A stretch of 64,000 nucleotides of DNA from Jiangella endophytica (GCF_003427025.1 NZ_QVAI01000006.1:248001-312000); one strand, 5' to 3'; shown: positions 25,567 through 33,860, counted from the first letter of the stretch. The notes: a model not told the origin generated them from the sequence alone. A program made the numbers and translations.

Positions 25567-26400
25567 CTAGCTCTTGGTGGCACCGGCGGTGAGTCCACCG
25601 ACGATGTAGCGCTGCAGGAAGACGAAGACGACGATGATCGGCAGCGCCACGACGACGGAGACGGCCATCAGGTCGTTCCAGCGGGTCCCGAACGAGTTCG
25701 TCAGTCCGGCCAGCACGACGGTGATCGGCTGCATGCCCTCGTCCGAGGCCAGCGCCAGCCCGAACACGAACTCGCCCCACGCGCCGAGGAAGCTGATGAC
25801 CGCCACGGTGATCACCCCCGGCACCGAGACCGGCAGCGCGACCCGCAGGAACGCCGTCCACGTGTTGCAGCCGTCGATCTTGGCCGCCTCGATGACCTCG
25901 CCCGGCACGGACAGGAAGTAGGGCCGCAGGATCGTGATGGCCAGCGGAACCGCCAGCGAGCAGTTCGCCAGGATCAGCCCGACGTAGGAGTTCACCAGCT
26001 CGGCCCGGCTGAAGATCACGAACATCGGCAGCGCGAGGTTGACCGCCGGGATCATCTGCACGACCAGGAACAGCAACATCAGCAGCGCGACGAACCGGAC
26101 CCGCAGCCGGGCGAGCGCGTACGCCGCCGGCACGGCGACCGCCAGCGTCACGACCGTGGTCCCGACGGCGATGACGGTGCTGTTCAGCAGCCCGCGGCCG
26201 ATGCCGACGTGGTTGACGACGGTCTCGGTGTACGACGTCAGGCTGATCGGCGACGGGAACAGGTCCGGCGGCGAGGAGAAGATGTCCGAGGACTGCTTCA
26301 GCGACGTCGCCAGCATCCAGTACACCGGCAGCAGGTAGGCGATGGTGATGAGGACGCCACCGACGCTCAGCCAGCCGCGCCGTCGCCTGGTCGCCGTCAC
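25567..26400 (-). CDS. Sugar ABC transporter permease, MalG type
   Basis: A 277-residue membrane subunit of a carbohydrate importer. Six transmembrane helices are visible, and the ATPase-contacting EAA loop is EVIEAAKIDGCNTWTAFLRVALPVSVPG (about residues 165-192). The N-terminal RRRRGWLSVGGVLITIAYLLPVYWMLATSLK and the C-terminal YIVGGLTAGATKS are typical of the MalG/LacG branch. It overlaps the upstream permease gene by four bases (ATGA). No ATPase is encoded in this operon, so a shared MsiK-like ATPase is expected, as usual for actinobacterial sugar importers. The 158-bp inverted repeat begins at its stop codon. Confidence 0.93.
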   Translation of the reverse strand: MTATRRRRGWLSVGGVLITIAYLLPVYWMLATSLKQSSDIFSSPPDLFPSPISLTSYTETVVNHVGIGRGLLNSTVIAVGTTVVTLAVAVPAAYALARLRVRFVALLMLLFLVVQMIPAVNLALPMFVIFSRAELVNSYVGLILANCSLAVPLAITILRPYFLSVPGEVIEAAKIDGCNTWTAFLRVALPVSVPGVITVAVISFLGAWGEFVFGLALASDEGMQPITVVLAGLTNSFGTRWNDLMAVSVVVALPIIVVFVFLQRYIVGGLTAGATKS

Positions 26401-27335
26401 GACAGCTCCTCACGGCGCAGCGAGCGGAAGTAGAAGACCGACAGTCCGAGCGGCACGACCAGCATCAGCGTGGTCGCCACGGCGCCGGTGTCGAACCGGA
26501 AGAACTCGAACGCCTCGTTGTAGGCGTAGATCGGCAGGATCATCGTGGCCTCACCCGGACCGCCGCGGGTCATCAGGAACACCGTGTCGAAGGTCTTGAA
26601 GGTGGAGATGAAGCAGAGCAGCAGCGCGGTCAGGTTGACCGGCTTCAGCAGCGGCAGCGTCACGCTGGTGAATCGCCGCCACGCGCCCGCGCCGTCGATG
26701 GTGGCCGCCTCGTACAGCGTGTCCGGAATGCCCTGCAGGCCGGCCAGCAGCAGGATCATGATGAACGGCGTGAACGACCACGCCGTCGCGATGACCACGG
26801 CGAACAGCGCCGGCACCGGCCGGGCCAGCCAGAACACGTCGCCGTCGACCAGCCCGACGGCCTCGAGCAGCGTGTTGATCAGCCCATAGCTGCCGTCGAG
26901 CATCCAGCGCCAGACGTTCGCGCTGACCACCGTCGGCAGAATCCAGGCGAGCAGCAGCAGCGACCGCATGATGTTGCGACCCGGGAAGCGCTGGTTGAAG
27001 TAGACCGCCAGCGCCATGCCGAGCGCGAACGCGGCGGTGACCGCGAGCCCGGTGTAGAGCAGCGAGATGACCAGCGCGTGCCAGAACTCGTCCCGGCCGA
27101 GCTGGTCGGTGTAGTTCTCCCAGCCGACCCATTCGGCCCCGCCGCTGACGATCTGCGCGACGCCGACATCGCGGAAGCTGAGGTCGATGTTGAAGATCAG
27201 CGGGTACAGCACGGTCGCCGCGACGAAGATGACCGCGGGAACGACGAACAGGTGGTCGCCCCAGCGCCGGGCCCGCCGCGGGGCCCGGGCCGGAGTGGAG
27301 CTCGCCGTTCCCGGCGGGGCGACTGTGGTGGTCAC
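26397..27335 (-). CDS. Sugar ABC transporter permease, MalF/UgpA type
   Basis: A 312-residue membrane permease. Six helices follow a basic, cytosolic N-terminal stretch (about 28 residues). The EAA loop is DTLYEAATIDGAGAWRRFTSVTLPLLKP (about residues 204-231), and VFLMTRGGPGEATMILPIYAYNEAF is the conserved segment of the MalF/UgpA group. It forms the heterodimeric channel with the MalG-type permease downstream. Start and stop both overlap neighbours by four bases (ATGA), giving tight translational coupling with the binding protein upstream. Confidence 0.93.
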   Translation of the reverse strand: MTTTVAPPGTASSTPARAPRRARRWGDHLFVVPAVIFVAATVLYPLIFNIDLSFRDVGVAQIVSGGAEWVGWENYTDQLGRDEFWHALVISLLYTGLAVTAAFALGMALAVYFNQRFPGRNIMRSLLLLAWILPTVVSANVWRWMLDGSYGLINTLLEAVGLVDGDVFWLARPVPALFAVVIATAWSFTPFIMILLLAGLQGIPDTLYEAATIDGAGAWRRFTSVTLPLLKPVNLTALLLCFISTFKTFDTVFLMTRGGPGEATMILPIYAYNEAFEFFRFDTGAVATTLMLVVPLGLSVFYFRSLRREELS

Positions 27336-28609
27336 TCGACGTTCGCCAGCGCCTCGTCGATCTGGCCCTGCGCGTCGGCCAGCGCGTCCTCGACGCTCGC
27401 CCCGCCGCCCGCGGCGGACTGCAGTGCGCCCTGGATGCGGGTGAGCACCTCCGACGACGCCGCGGCGAGGTCGCCCTCGGGCGCCCAGGCCTGCTGCAGC
27501 TGCTCGGCGAAGATGGCTCGCACCGGGTCGTCACCGGTGTCGACGTCGTCGCGCGCGGCCAGCTTGTTGCGCTCCGGCAGGTACTCGGCGAGCACCTCGG
27601 GCCGCTGCATCCACGCGATGACGTCCCACGCCGCGTCCGCGTTCTCCGTCGACGTGCTGATGGCGAGGTTCTCCTGGCTGAGGAACGTGGCCGCCTCGGT
27701 GTCGGCGGGCAGCAGTGCGACGTTCCACTGCAGCTCCGGGTTCTCCTCGGCCAGAACGCTCAGGTAGGTCGCCGAGTTGATCATCATGGCGGCCTGGCCG
27801 TTGGCGAACTGGTTCTTGACGTCCTCCTCGTTCCAGGTGAGGACGCCGTTGGAGACCGCGCCGGCCGCGATCATGTCGGTGAACTGACCCAGGGCGACGG
27901 CACCGGCCTCGGTGTCGATGTCGGCCGGGTCGCCGCCGGCCGCGAGCAGCCGGATGACCAGCGCCGTGGCGCCCTCGTCGCCCTCGATGCCGCTGAAGGC
28001 GAGGCCGTAGCGCTCGCCGTTGGAGAGCTGGGTGGCGTAGTCCTGCATCTGCGCCCACGTGGTGGGCGGCTCCAGGCCGGCCTCGGATAGCAGGGTCTCG
28101 TTGTAGTAGACGGCGTACGCGTCGGCGACGTGCGGAATGGCGTACGTGGCGCCGTCGGCCTGCGTGGTCTCCCAGCCGGTCGCGAAGTAGGCGTCGGACT
28201 CGCCCCATTCCTCGACGCGGTCGCTGAGGTCCTGGATCACCCCGGCGTCGGCCAGTGCCTGCGTCGAGAAGCCGTTGATCAGCGCGATGTCCGGCAGGTC
28301 GCCGCCGGCCGCGGACTGCAGCAGCGTGCGGGTGAAGTCGCCGAACGGGATGTGCCGCGCCTCGATGGTGACGCCGTCGTGCTCCTCCTCGTACCGGTCG
28401 AGCAGGCCCTGCAACGCCGCCCCGGTCGGGGTGTCGGGCGTGCCGTAGTAGTGCCACAGCGACAGCGTCGTCTCGCCGCCGTCACCGCCGCCGCTGGTCT
28501 CGTCGTCGGAGCCGCCGCTGCCGCACGCGGCGAGCAGCCCCGCCGCGGCGAGCACCCCCACCGCTCGTGCCGTCCATGCGGCCACCGACCGCCCGCCTGT
28601 CGTGCCCAT
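27332..28609 (-). CDS. Sugar-binding lipoprotein of ABC importer
   Basis: A 425-residue extracellular solute-binding protein, cluster B family 1. The signal peptide ends in the lipobox LLAAC (Cys about residue 29), followed by a Gly/Ser/Asp-rich spacer. LSLWHYYGTPDTP opens the binding fold, and NGFSTQALADAGVIQDLSDRV and YAIPHVADAYAVYYNETLLSEAGLEPPTTWAQM are family-typical. ATG at 28609 is preferred over the longer frame because AGGGAGG sits 5 bases before it. It is the first gene of the operon; a GATAT-N3-ATATC palindrome lies 48-60 bases upstream. Given the enzymes that follow, galactosides or sialyl/galactosyl oligosaccharides are possible ligands. Confidence 0.94.
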   Translation of the reverse strand: MGTTGGRSVAAWTARAVGVLAAAGLLAACGSGGSDDETSGGGDGGETTLSLWHYYGTPDTPTGAALQGLLDRYEEEHDGVTIEARHIPFGDFTRTLLQSAAGGDLPDIALINGFSTQALADAGVIQDLSDRVEEWGESDAYFATGWETTQADGATYAIPHVADAYAVYYNETLLSEAGLEPPTTWAQMQDYATQLSNGERYGLAFSGIEGDEGATALVIRLLAAGGDPADIDTEAGAVALGQFTDMIAAGAVSNGVLTWNEEDVKNQFANGQAAMMINSATYLSVLAEENPELQWNVALLPADTEAATFLSQENLAISTSTENADAAWDVIAWMQRPEVLAEYLPERNKLAARDDVDTGDDPVRAIFAEQLQQAWAPEGDLAAASSEVLTRIQGALQSAAGGGASVEDALADAQGQIDEALANVE

Positions 28610-28656
28610 GACACCTCCCTGTGTCCGCGAATCGCGCCTCGCGGAGACACTAGTCA

Positions 28657-28669
28657 GATATCCCATATC
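28657..28669. promoter_or_regulatory. Operator candidate ahead of the glycan ABC operon
   Basis: GATATCCCATATC is a perfect GATAT-N3-ATATC palindrome in an AT-rich pocket (28651-28676), 48 bases before the binding-protein start. Its form resembles sites of GntR-family regulators. No regulator gene is adjacent on this side. Confidence 0.55.
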
Positions 28670-28680
28670 CCGTCAATGGG

Positions 28681-28702
28681 TGGATCTGCGCAGGCAGATC
28701 CA
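28681..28702. terminator. Terminator-like hairpin after the SDR gene
   Basis: Perfect 9-base arms TGGATCTGC (28681-28689) and GCAGATCCA (28694-28702) with a 4-base loop lie 15 bases after the stop of the SDR gene. It separates that gene from the promoter of the glycan operon on the same strand. Confidence 0.7.
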
Positions 28703-28716
28703 GGAGGGTGACGCGC

Positions 28717-29478
28717 TCAGCCGACCGGGCCGCCGGCTACGTAGATCACCTGCCCGGTGACGAACCCCGCATCGGGGCTGACCAGATATGACGCGGTGTG
28801 CGCGATGTCCTCGGGCCGGCCCACCCGGCCCACCGGGATGGACTGCGCGGCGATGCGCTGATGCTCCTCGACGTCGCGCCCGAGCCGGCGCGCGGTGGCC
28901 GCCGTCATGTCGCTGACGATGAAGCCGGGTGCGATCGCGTTGACGGTGACCCCGTGGCGGCCCAACTCGAGCGCCAGCGACTTGGTGAAGCCGAGCAGCC
29001 CGGCCTTCGCACTGGAGTAGTGCGAGCGGCCCTCGTCGCCGAGCGCGGAGATGCTGGAGACGTTGACGATGCGTCCCCAGCCGGTGGCCACGAGGTGCCC
29101 GACGACCGCACGGGTGACCAGGAAGTGCCCGCGCAGGTTGATGCCGAGCAGCTGGTCCCACTGCTCGACGGACATCTCGGTGATGCCGGCGGGCGGACCG
29201 AGGCCGGCGTTGTTCACCAGCACGGCCGGGGGCCCGAGGATGGCCACGACCTGGTCGACGGCGGCCGTGACGGCGGCCTCGTCGGCGATGTCGCAGCGCA
29301 GGCCGATGGCGCGGCCACCACTGTCGGTGATGGCGGCCGCGGTGTCGGCGGCGGTCCGTTCGTCCAGGTCGAGGACGGCGACGGCGTGCCCGTCGCGGGC
29401 CAGCCGGGCGGCCACGGCGGCGCCGATGCCGCGAGCGCCGCCGGTCACGATCGCCACCGGAGTGTCGGGTCGAGTCAT
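28717..29478 (-). CDS. Short-chain dehydrogenase/reductase, FabG-like
   Basis: A 253-residue classical SDR. The cofactor site is VTGGARGIGAAVA (about residues 12-24), with DLDERT after the second strand, where the acidic residue suggests preference for NAD over NADP. The structural NNAG motif is at LVNNAGLG. The catalytic Ser is in VNVSSISA and the Tyr/Lys pair in YSSAKAG. The C-terminal PVGRVGRPEDIAHTASYLVSPDAGFVTGQVIYVAGG is typical of FabG-like enzymes. The substrate is unknown; a sugar or polyol dehydrogenase role is possible from its position upstream of the glycan operon, though a terminator separates them. ATG at 29478. Confidence 0.9.
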   Translation of the reverse strand: MTRPDTPVAIVTGGARGIGAAVAARLARDGHAVAVLDLDERTAADTAAAITDSGGRAIGLRCDIADEAAVTAAVDQVVAILGPPAVLVNNAGLGPPAGITEMSVEQWDQLLGINLRGHFLVTRAVVGHLVATGWGRIVNVSSISALGDEGRSHYSSAKAGLLGFTKSLALELGRHGVTVNAIAPGFIVSDMTAATARRLGRDVEEHQRIAAQSIPVGRVGRPEDIAHTASYLVSPDAGFVTGQVIYVAGGPVG

Positions 29479-29571
29479 GGCCAGCAGCACACACCACAAG
29501 CCCCGGACCGCGCCACCGGGTAACGCCGCGGCGCGCCGGCCCGGTGCGGCGGCGCGGCGGCGCGGCGGCGC

Positions 29572-29664
29572 GGCGATGCGGCGCGGCGATGCGGCGCGGC
29601 GATGCGGCGCGGCGATGCGGTGCGGTGCGGCGCGGCGATGCGGTGCGGTGCGGCGATGCGGCGC
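29572..29664. repeat. 13-bp GC-rich tandem repeats
   Basis: The unit GGCGATGCGGCGC occurs three times head to tail (29572-29610), then recurs at 29611, 29634 and 29652 with T for C changes, spaced by GGTGC or GGCGC pentamers. Reading frames here only translate the repeat and are not genes. The array lies just before the PafBC-like box; unit number may vary between strains. Confidence 0.85.
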
Positions 29665-29673
29665 GGCGGCGAG

Positions 29674-29719
29674 TGTCGGTGCCCGCCCATAGGGTGGGCA
29701 CCCTCCCTGACCGGGCGGG
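29674..29719 (+). promoter_or_regulatory. PafBC-like DNA-damage promoter box, copy 2 of the 46-bp repeat
   Basis: TGTCGGTG, eight bases, then TAGGGT (29674-29695) fits the known mycobacterial DNA-damage consensus (TGTCRGTG-N8-TANNNT). It points toward the two-gene operon starting 114 bases downstream. GTGCCCGCCC and GGGTGGGCAC around it form a near-perfect hairpin. A separate CATACT hexamer at 29771-29776 could serve as another -10 box. Confidence 0.6.
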
Positions 29720-29808
29720 GTCCAGCCGGCGCCCGAACCGTTCGACTGGTGCGCACCGGGCGTTTCGGGGCCATACTCGGACCGTCGATCAACTTCTGGG
29801 GGGAAGTC

Positions 29809-29949
29809 ATGGGACCGAAGCACGGTGACGTGAAGATCGAGGACGGCCTGACCTGGCAGTACCAGGATCCGCCGGGTACGTGGGTCATCGTCACGCCCGA
29901 GGGGCCGCTGCTGCGGCCGACCGAACCCGACGACGTCGCCGGCGCATGA
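29809..29949 (+). CDS. Small acidic protein, unrecognised
   Basis: A 46-residue reading frame starting MGPKHGDVKIEDGLTWQYQD and ending EPDDVAGA. It has a strong GGGGGGAA ribosome site 4 bases before ATG 29809, and its stop overlaps the next start as ATGA, so it is very likely translated and coupled to the membrane protein. WQYQDPPGTWVIVTPEG suggests two beta strands rather than a helix. I know no family for it. It is the first gene after the PafBC-like promoter box. Confidence 0.7.
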   Translation: MGPKHGDVKIEDGLTWQYQDPPGTWVIVTPEGPLLRPTEPDDVAGA

Positions 29950-31049
29950 TCACTGATGGGACCCCCGGCGGTGGGCCGGCGGGCTCCTGGCAGCTCACCG
30001 CCGAGCTGACGCCCAAGACGGCCGAGGCCGAGGCCGCCGCGACGACGGGCCCCGCCGAGCCCGCGGCGCCGGCCTGGGACGACGCCGCCGCCGACCTGCG
30101 CACGACGGTCAAGTGGATGGTGGCGGCCTTCGCCGCGGTGGGCGCCGCCATGTTCGCGAAGGGCTTCGTCACCACCCCGGAGCTCAGCTGGGCCGACGAC
30201 ACCTGGCAGCTGGTCCTCGCCTGGATCGTCGGCGCGGCGGGAGTGGTCGGGGTCGGCGTCCTGATCTACCAGGCGGTGCAGCTGCTCCGCCCGACGGCCT
30301 ACGAGCTGGGCACGCTGCCCGCGGAGTACGTCGCGGAGATCGACGCGAACCCGCGGTTCCACCTGCCCTCCGACGTCGACACCCTCGCCGACTACCTGAC
30401 CAGGCTGCAGGCGCTGCGCGTCCAAGCGACCCGGACGACGGAGGAGGCCGCGCGGCAGGAGGGCGTGCTGGACGCCGCGACACAGGCCGTGCCGCCCGAC
30501 CCGGACGCCGTCGCCGCCGCCCGGCTGGAGGTCCGGCGGGCGACGGTCCGCCGCGACTCCGTGCGCATGGCGCTCGCCGTCTACAGCTCGGTGCGCGAGA
30601 CTCTGCTCGACCGCGCGGGGTACTGGAAGCCGGACCGGGGTCTGAACCGCGGCGGCACGATCATGCTCGCCGCCGGCATCCTGGCCGCGGTAGGCGGCAT
30701 CGGCTACCAGCTGCTGCTGGCCTCACCCGCCGAGTCCGGCGACGACACCGGCGGGTCGGCGTCCGCACCGTCGATCGGCGAGCTGGTCCGTTCCGACACC
30801 GCCGCCGGCGAGGAACTGTGGCGGCAGCTGCGGCTGGCCGAGTGCCAGGCCGACCCGGCCAGCCCGCGCATCGCCGTCGTCGTCGCCTCCGGCACGGGCA
30901 CCGCCGCCGACCCCTACGTGGTGTCGACGGTGCCCAGCGCGACCTGCCGGGCGGCGACGTTCAGCGTGGTCGACGACGTCGCCAGGGTCAGCGTGCCGGA
31001 GCCGGCGCCGATCACCTACGAACCGGCCGAGGCGGTTCAGAGCCCGTAG
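29946..31049 (+). CDS. Three-helix membrane protein, unrecognised
   Basis: A 367-residue protein with no family I can name. The N-terminus (about 45 residues) is Ala/Pro/Glu-rich. Helices are seen at about 58-78 (TVKWMVAAFAAVGAAMFAKG), 92-115 (LVLAWIVGAAGVVGVGVLIYQ) and 238-260 (GGTIMLAAGILAAVGGIGYQLLL). Between helices 2 and 3 is a helical, probably cytosolic region with coiled-coil character (LADYLTRLQALRVQATRT, ARLEVRRATVRRDSVRM). After helix 3 comes an acidic linker and a small C-terminal domain with two cysteines (AECQADP, SATCRAA). The start at 29946 overlaps the 46-residue gene. The last 13 bases overlap the converging SDR gene. Confidence 0.75.
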   Translation: MITDGTPGGGPAGSWQLTAELTPKTAEAEAAATTGPAEPAAPAWDDAAADLRTTVKWMVAAFAAVGAAMFAKGFVTTPELSWADDTWQLVLAWIVGAAGVVGVGVLIYQAVQLLRPTAYELGTLPAEYVAEIDANPRFHLPSDVDTLADYLTRLQALRVQATRTTEEAARQEGVLDAATQAVPPDPDAVAAARLEVRRATVRRDSVRMALAVYSSVRETLLDRAGYWKPDRGLNRGGTIMLAAGILAAVGGIGYQLLLASPAESGDDTGGSASAPSIGELVRSDTAAGEELWRQLRLAECQADPASPRIAVVVASGTGTAADPYVVSTVPSATCRAATFSVVDDVARVSVPEPAPITYEPAEAVQSP

Positions 31050-31795
31050 CCGCCGGAGATCTCGAGGTGCTGGGCGGTGATCCAGCGGCCCTCCTCACCG
31101 GTCAGCATCGCGATGACCAGACCCACGTCATCGGGCTCGCCGACGCGGCCGAGCGCGGCCTTCGCGGCGAGCGGCGCGATGACCTCCGGGAACCGCTCGA
31201 AGGCGTTGTCGGACAGCCGCGTGCGGGTGGGGCCGGGGGCGACGGCGTTGACCCGGATGCCGCGCGGGCCGAGCTCCTTCGCGAGGAAGCGCGTGGCGAT
31301 CGCGAGGCCGCCCTTCATCGCCGCATACCCGGAGTACCCGGGTTCAGGGGCGGCGGCCAGCGCGGAGCTGCTGGTGACGTTGACGACGGCGGCACCGTCG
31401 GCCAGCAGCGGCAGCAGCGTCTGGGTGAGGAAGTACGGGCCCTTGAACAGGCCGCGGTAGAGCCGGTCGAAGCGGTCCTCGGTCATGTCCGCGAACGGCA
31501 CGGCCTCGGCGAAGCCGGCGTTGTTGACGAGGACGTCGAACGTGTCCCGCTCCCAGCGCTCACGCAGCGCCGCGGCGACGGCGTCGCGGAAGGCCGGGAA
31601 GGTGGCCGTGTCGCCGACGTCCAGCGGCAGCGCGACGGCGGTGCCGCCGTCCTTCTCGATGCGCGCGACGGTGTCCAGCGCGCCCGCCTCGTTGCGGCGG
31701 TAGGTGAGGATGACGCCGGCGCCGCGCGCGGCGATCTGGACGGCCGCGCTCTGCCCGATGCCCGAGCTCGCGCCGGTGACGATGGCGACTCGCAT
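31037..31795 (-). CDS. Short-chain dehydrogenase/reductase
   Basis: A 252-residue classical SDR. VTGASSGIGQSAA (about 6-18) is the nucleotide loop; TYRRNE after the second strand, with arginines, suggests NADP use. NNAGFAEA, VTSSSALAAAP and YAAMKGG supply the NNAG, Ser and Tyr/Lys motifs. RVGEPDDVGLVIAMLTGEEGRWITAQHLEISGGYGL is the usual C-terminus. It is divergent from an AraC regulator across 127 bases, a common arrangement in which the regulator controls the reductase. The substrate is unknown. The 3' end overlaps the membrane-protein gene by 13 bases. Confidence 0.9.
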   Translation of the reverse strand: MRVAIVTGASSGIGQSAAVQIAARGAGVILTYRRNEAGALDTVARIEKDGGTAVALPLDVGDTATFPAFRDAVAAALRERWERDTFDVLVNNAGFAEAVPFADMTEDRFDRLYRGLFKGPYFLTQTLLPLLADGAAVVNVTSSSALAAAPEPGYSGYAAMKGGLAIATRFLAKELGPRGIRVNAVAPGPTRTRLSDNAFERFPEVIAPLAAKAALGRVGEPDDVGLVIAMLTGEEGRWITAQHLEISGGYGL

Positions 31796-31922
31796 GATCG
31801 ACCTACCTGCTCTCTTGACGGTGGATGCTGACCCGTCCATCAGAGCAGCTCAACCAGTACCTCCGGTAGATCGATCCTCGTCAAAGCTTGCCCGATCCTC
31901 TTGGTCTGGAGAGAATCGGTTC

Positions 31923-32804
31923 ATGTCGCTCGATGAGCTGCGCGCGTTGATCGACCGCCATGCGCGGCCCGACACCACCACGGCCATCGACGACGTGCTG
32001 ATCTCGAAGGTCGACCGCTCCGACCCGCCGTCGGCGTCGATGAGCAGCACGGTGGTGGCGCTCATCGCGCAGGGCGAGAAGCGGCTGGCGCTGGGCGACC
32101 GCGTCTACGACTACCGCGCGGGCCAGTACCTCGTGGCGTCGGTCGACCTTCCGGTCACCGGGCATTTCGTCGGGGCCGCACCGGAGCGGCCGGCGCTGGG
32201 GTTCGGCCTGGTCCTGCGGCCGGCCGCCGTCGCCGAGGTTCTCCTGCAGGCCGACCCCGGCGACGTCCCGCGCGGGGTGGCCGGCGCACCGTCGGCCCTC
32301 GCCGTCAGCGACGCGTCCGCCGAACTGCTCGACGCCGTCGTCCGGCTGGTGCGGCTGCTCGACCATCCGCGCGACCGCGGCGTGCTCGCTCCGCTGGTCC
32401 GGCGCGAGATCCTCTGGCGACTGCTCAGCGGCCCGCAGGGTGGCCTGGTCCGTCAGCTCGGCCTCGCCGACAGCAGCCTCAGCCACGTCGCGCGGGCGGT
32501 CCGGTGGATCCGCGACCACTACCGCGAGTCGTTCCGGGTCGAGGACGTCGCACGGCTGTCCGGCATGAGCGTCTCGGCGTTCCACCGCAACTTCCAGGCC
32601 GTCACCGCGATGAGCCCGATCCAGTTCCAGAAGCAAATCCGGCTCCAAGAGGCCCGGCTGCTGCTCGCCACGCACCCGGGCGACGTCACCGGCGTCGGCC
32701 ACCGTGTCGGCTACGACAGCCCGTCGCAGTTCAGCCGCGAGTACCGCCGGCAGTTCGGCATCCCGCCCAGCCGCGACGCCGCGCTGCTGGTGGCCGTCAC
32801 CTGA
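31923..32804 (+). CDS. AraC-family transcriptional activator
   Basis: A 293-residue regulator. Residues about 1-160 match the AraC_N (cupin-like) domain of the YqhC group, including VALIAQGEKRLALGDRVYDYRAGQYLVASVDLPVTG. The double helix-turn-helix is at about 190-285 (ESFRVEDVARLSGMSVSAFHRNFQAVTAMSPIQFQK, GVGHRVGYDSPSQFSREYRRQFG). YqhC-type regulators respond to reactive aldehydes and switch on a neighbouring reductase, which fits the divergent SDR gene. ATG at 31923 begins where the family begins. The final bases overlap the converging dehydrogenase gene by 8. Confidence 0.93.
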   Translation: MSLDELRALIDRHARPDTTTAIDDVLISKVDRSDPPSASMSSTVVALIAQGEKRLALGDRVYDYRAGQYLVASVDLPVTGHFVGAAPERPALGFGLVLRPAAVAEVLLQADPGDVPRGVAGAPSALAVSDASAELLDAVVRLVRLLDHPRDRGVLAPLVRREILWRLLSGPQGGLVRQLGLADSSLSHVARAVRWIRDHYRESFRVEDVARLSGMSVSAFHRNFQAVTAMSPIQFQKQIRLQEARLLLATHPGDVTGVGHRVGYDSPSQFSREYRRQFGIPPSRDAALLVAVT

Positions 32805-33849
32805 GCGGTGCGGCCGGGAAGGCCAGCACCACCTGCAGCGCCTCGGCCGGACGCTGGTCCAGCAGCTCGAACGCGCCCGCCACCTGACCCACGGGCGTGA
32901 CGTGCGAGATCAGCGGCGCGACGTCCACCTGGCCGGACGCCACCAGCGACATGAACACCGCCAGCAGCCGGTCGTGGTTCCACCGGTCGCCGAGCGCCCG
33001 CGGCGTGCCGCTGATCTGGCTGGCGACGATCTCGACCCGGTTGTGGTGGAACTCCTCGCCCAGTCGCAACCCACCCGCCTCACCCTGGTAGAAGCCGGCC
33101 GCGACGACCCGGCCCGCCGGGCGCACCGACCGGATCGCCTCGTGCAGGGCCCGGTAGCTGCCACTCAACTCGATCGCCGTGTCGGCCCCGACGCCGGTCG
33201 CGGACCGCACCGCCACCGCCGCCCCGCCCGGCACGTCCGCCGGCACCGCCTGCACGGCCCCGAACCGCGACGCCAGCGCGACCCGGTCGGCCAGCCCGTC
33301 GACCGCCGTCACGGAGGCGCCGTTCAGGCCGGCCAGCCGGGTGGCCAGCAGCCCGATGACGCCCTGGCCGAAGATCGCCACGTGCTCGCCGAGATGCACG
33401 TCGGCGGCGAGCACGGCGTTCAGCGCGATGGCGCCGACGCGCGCGAAGACGCCGTGCACCGGGTCGACGCCGGCCGGGAGCAGCCGCCGGGCGGCGATGA
33501 CGGCCGGGACGACGGTCTCGGCGCGGTGGCCCCAGATGCCGTAGACGACGTCGCCGACGCGGGGCGACGTGACGTCCGGCGCGACGTCGGTGACCTGCCC
33601 GACCTCCTGGTAGCCCCAGCCGGAGACGGGGTAGGTGAACGCCGGCGCACCCTCGGTGAACAGCCGTGCGCCCGCGTCCCACGTCTTCGTCAGGTACGGG
33701 TTCGAGCCGCGATAGGCGGTCAGCTCCGTGCCGGCGGAGATGCCGGAGTACCACGTGGCGATGCGGACCTGCCCCGCACCCAGCGGCGACGACGGTTCGT
33801 CGGCCACGCCGACCTGACGGGGTCCGGTGAACTGCACGACGAGCGGCAT
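32797..33849 (-). CDS. Medium-chain (MDR) dehydrogenase, zinc-binding-alcohol-dehydrogenase-like
   Basis: A 350-residue MDR protein. The N-terminal GroES-like domain contains SGISAGTELTAYRGSNP and VSGWGYQEVGQV, while the usual catalytic Cys and the structural four-cysteine zinc lobe are missing; this form is common in bacteriochlorophyllide/threonine-type dehydrogenase-like proteins found beside sugar transport genes. The Rossmann part has VAIFGQGVIGLLATRLAGLNGASVTAVDG (about 157-185). It is divergent from the ABC operon at 33983, so a sugar or polyol dehydrogenase role for that pathway is reasonable inference. A TGGTCTAG core lies in its leader. Confidence 0.82.
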   Translation of the reverse strand: MPLVVQFTGPRQVGVADEPSSPLGAGQVRIATWYSGISAGTELTAYRGSNPYLTKTWDAGARLFTEGAPAFTYPVSGWGYQEVGQVTDVAPDVTSPRVGDVVYGIWGHRAETVVPAVIAARRLLPAGVDPVHGVFARVGAIALNAVLAADVHLGEHVAIFGQGVIGLLATRLAGLNGASVTAVDGLADRVALASRFGAVQAVPADVPGGAAVAVRSATGVGADTAIELSGSYRALHEAIRSVRPAGRVVAAGFYQGEAGGLRLGEEFHHNRVEIVASQISGTPRALGDRWNHDRLLAVFMSLVASGQVDVAPLISHVTPVGQVAGAFELLDQRPAEALQVVLAFPAAPLR

Positions 33850-33860
33850 GGGCCCACCTT

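Noticed and set aside
29479-29808. Arg/Ala-rich open frames over the GC tandem repeats
   Set aside because: They only translate the 13-bp array in several frames; no ribosome site or family resemblance.
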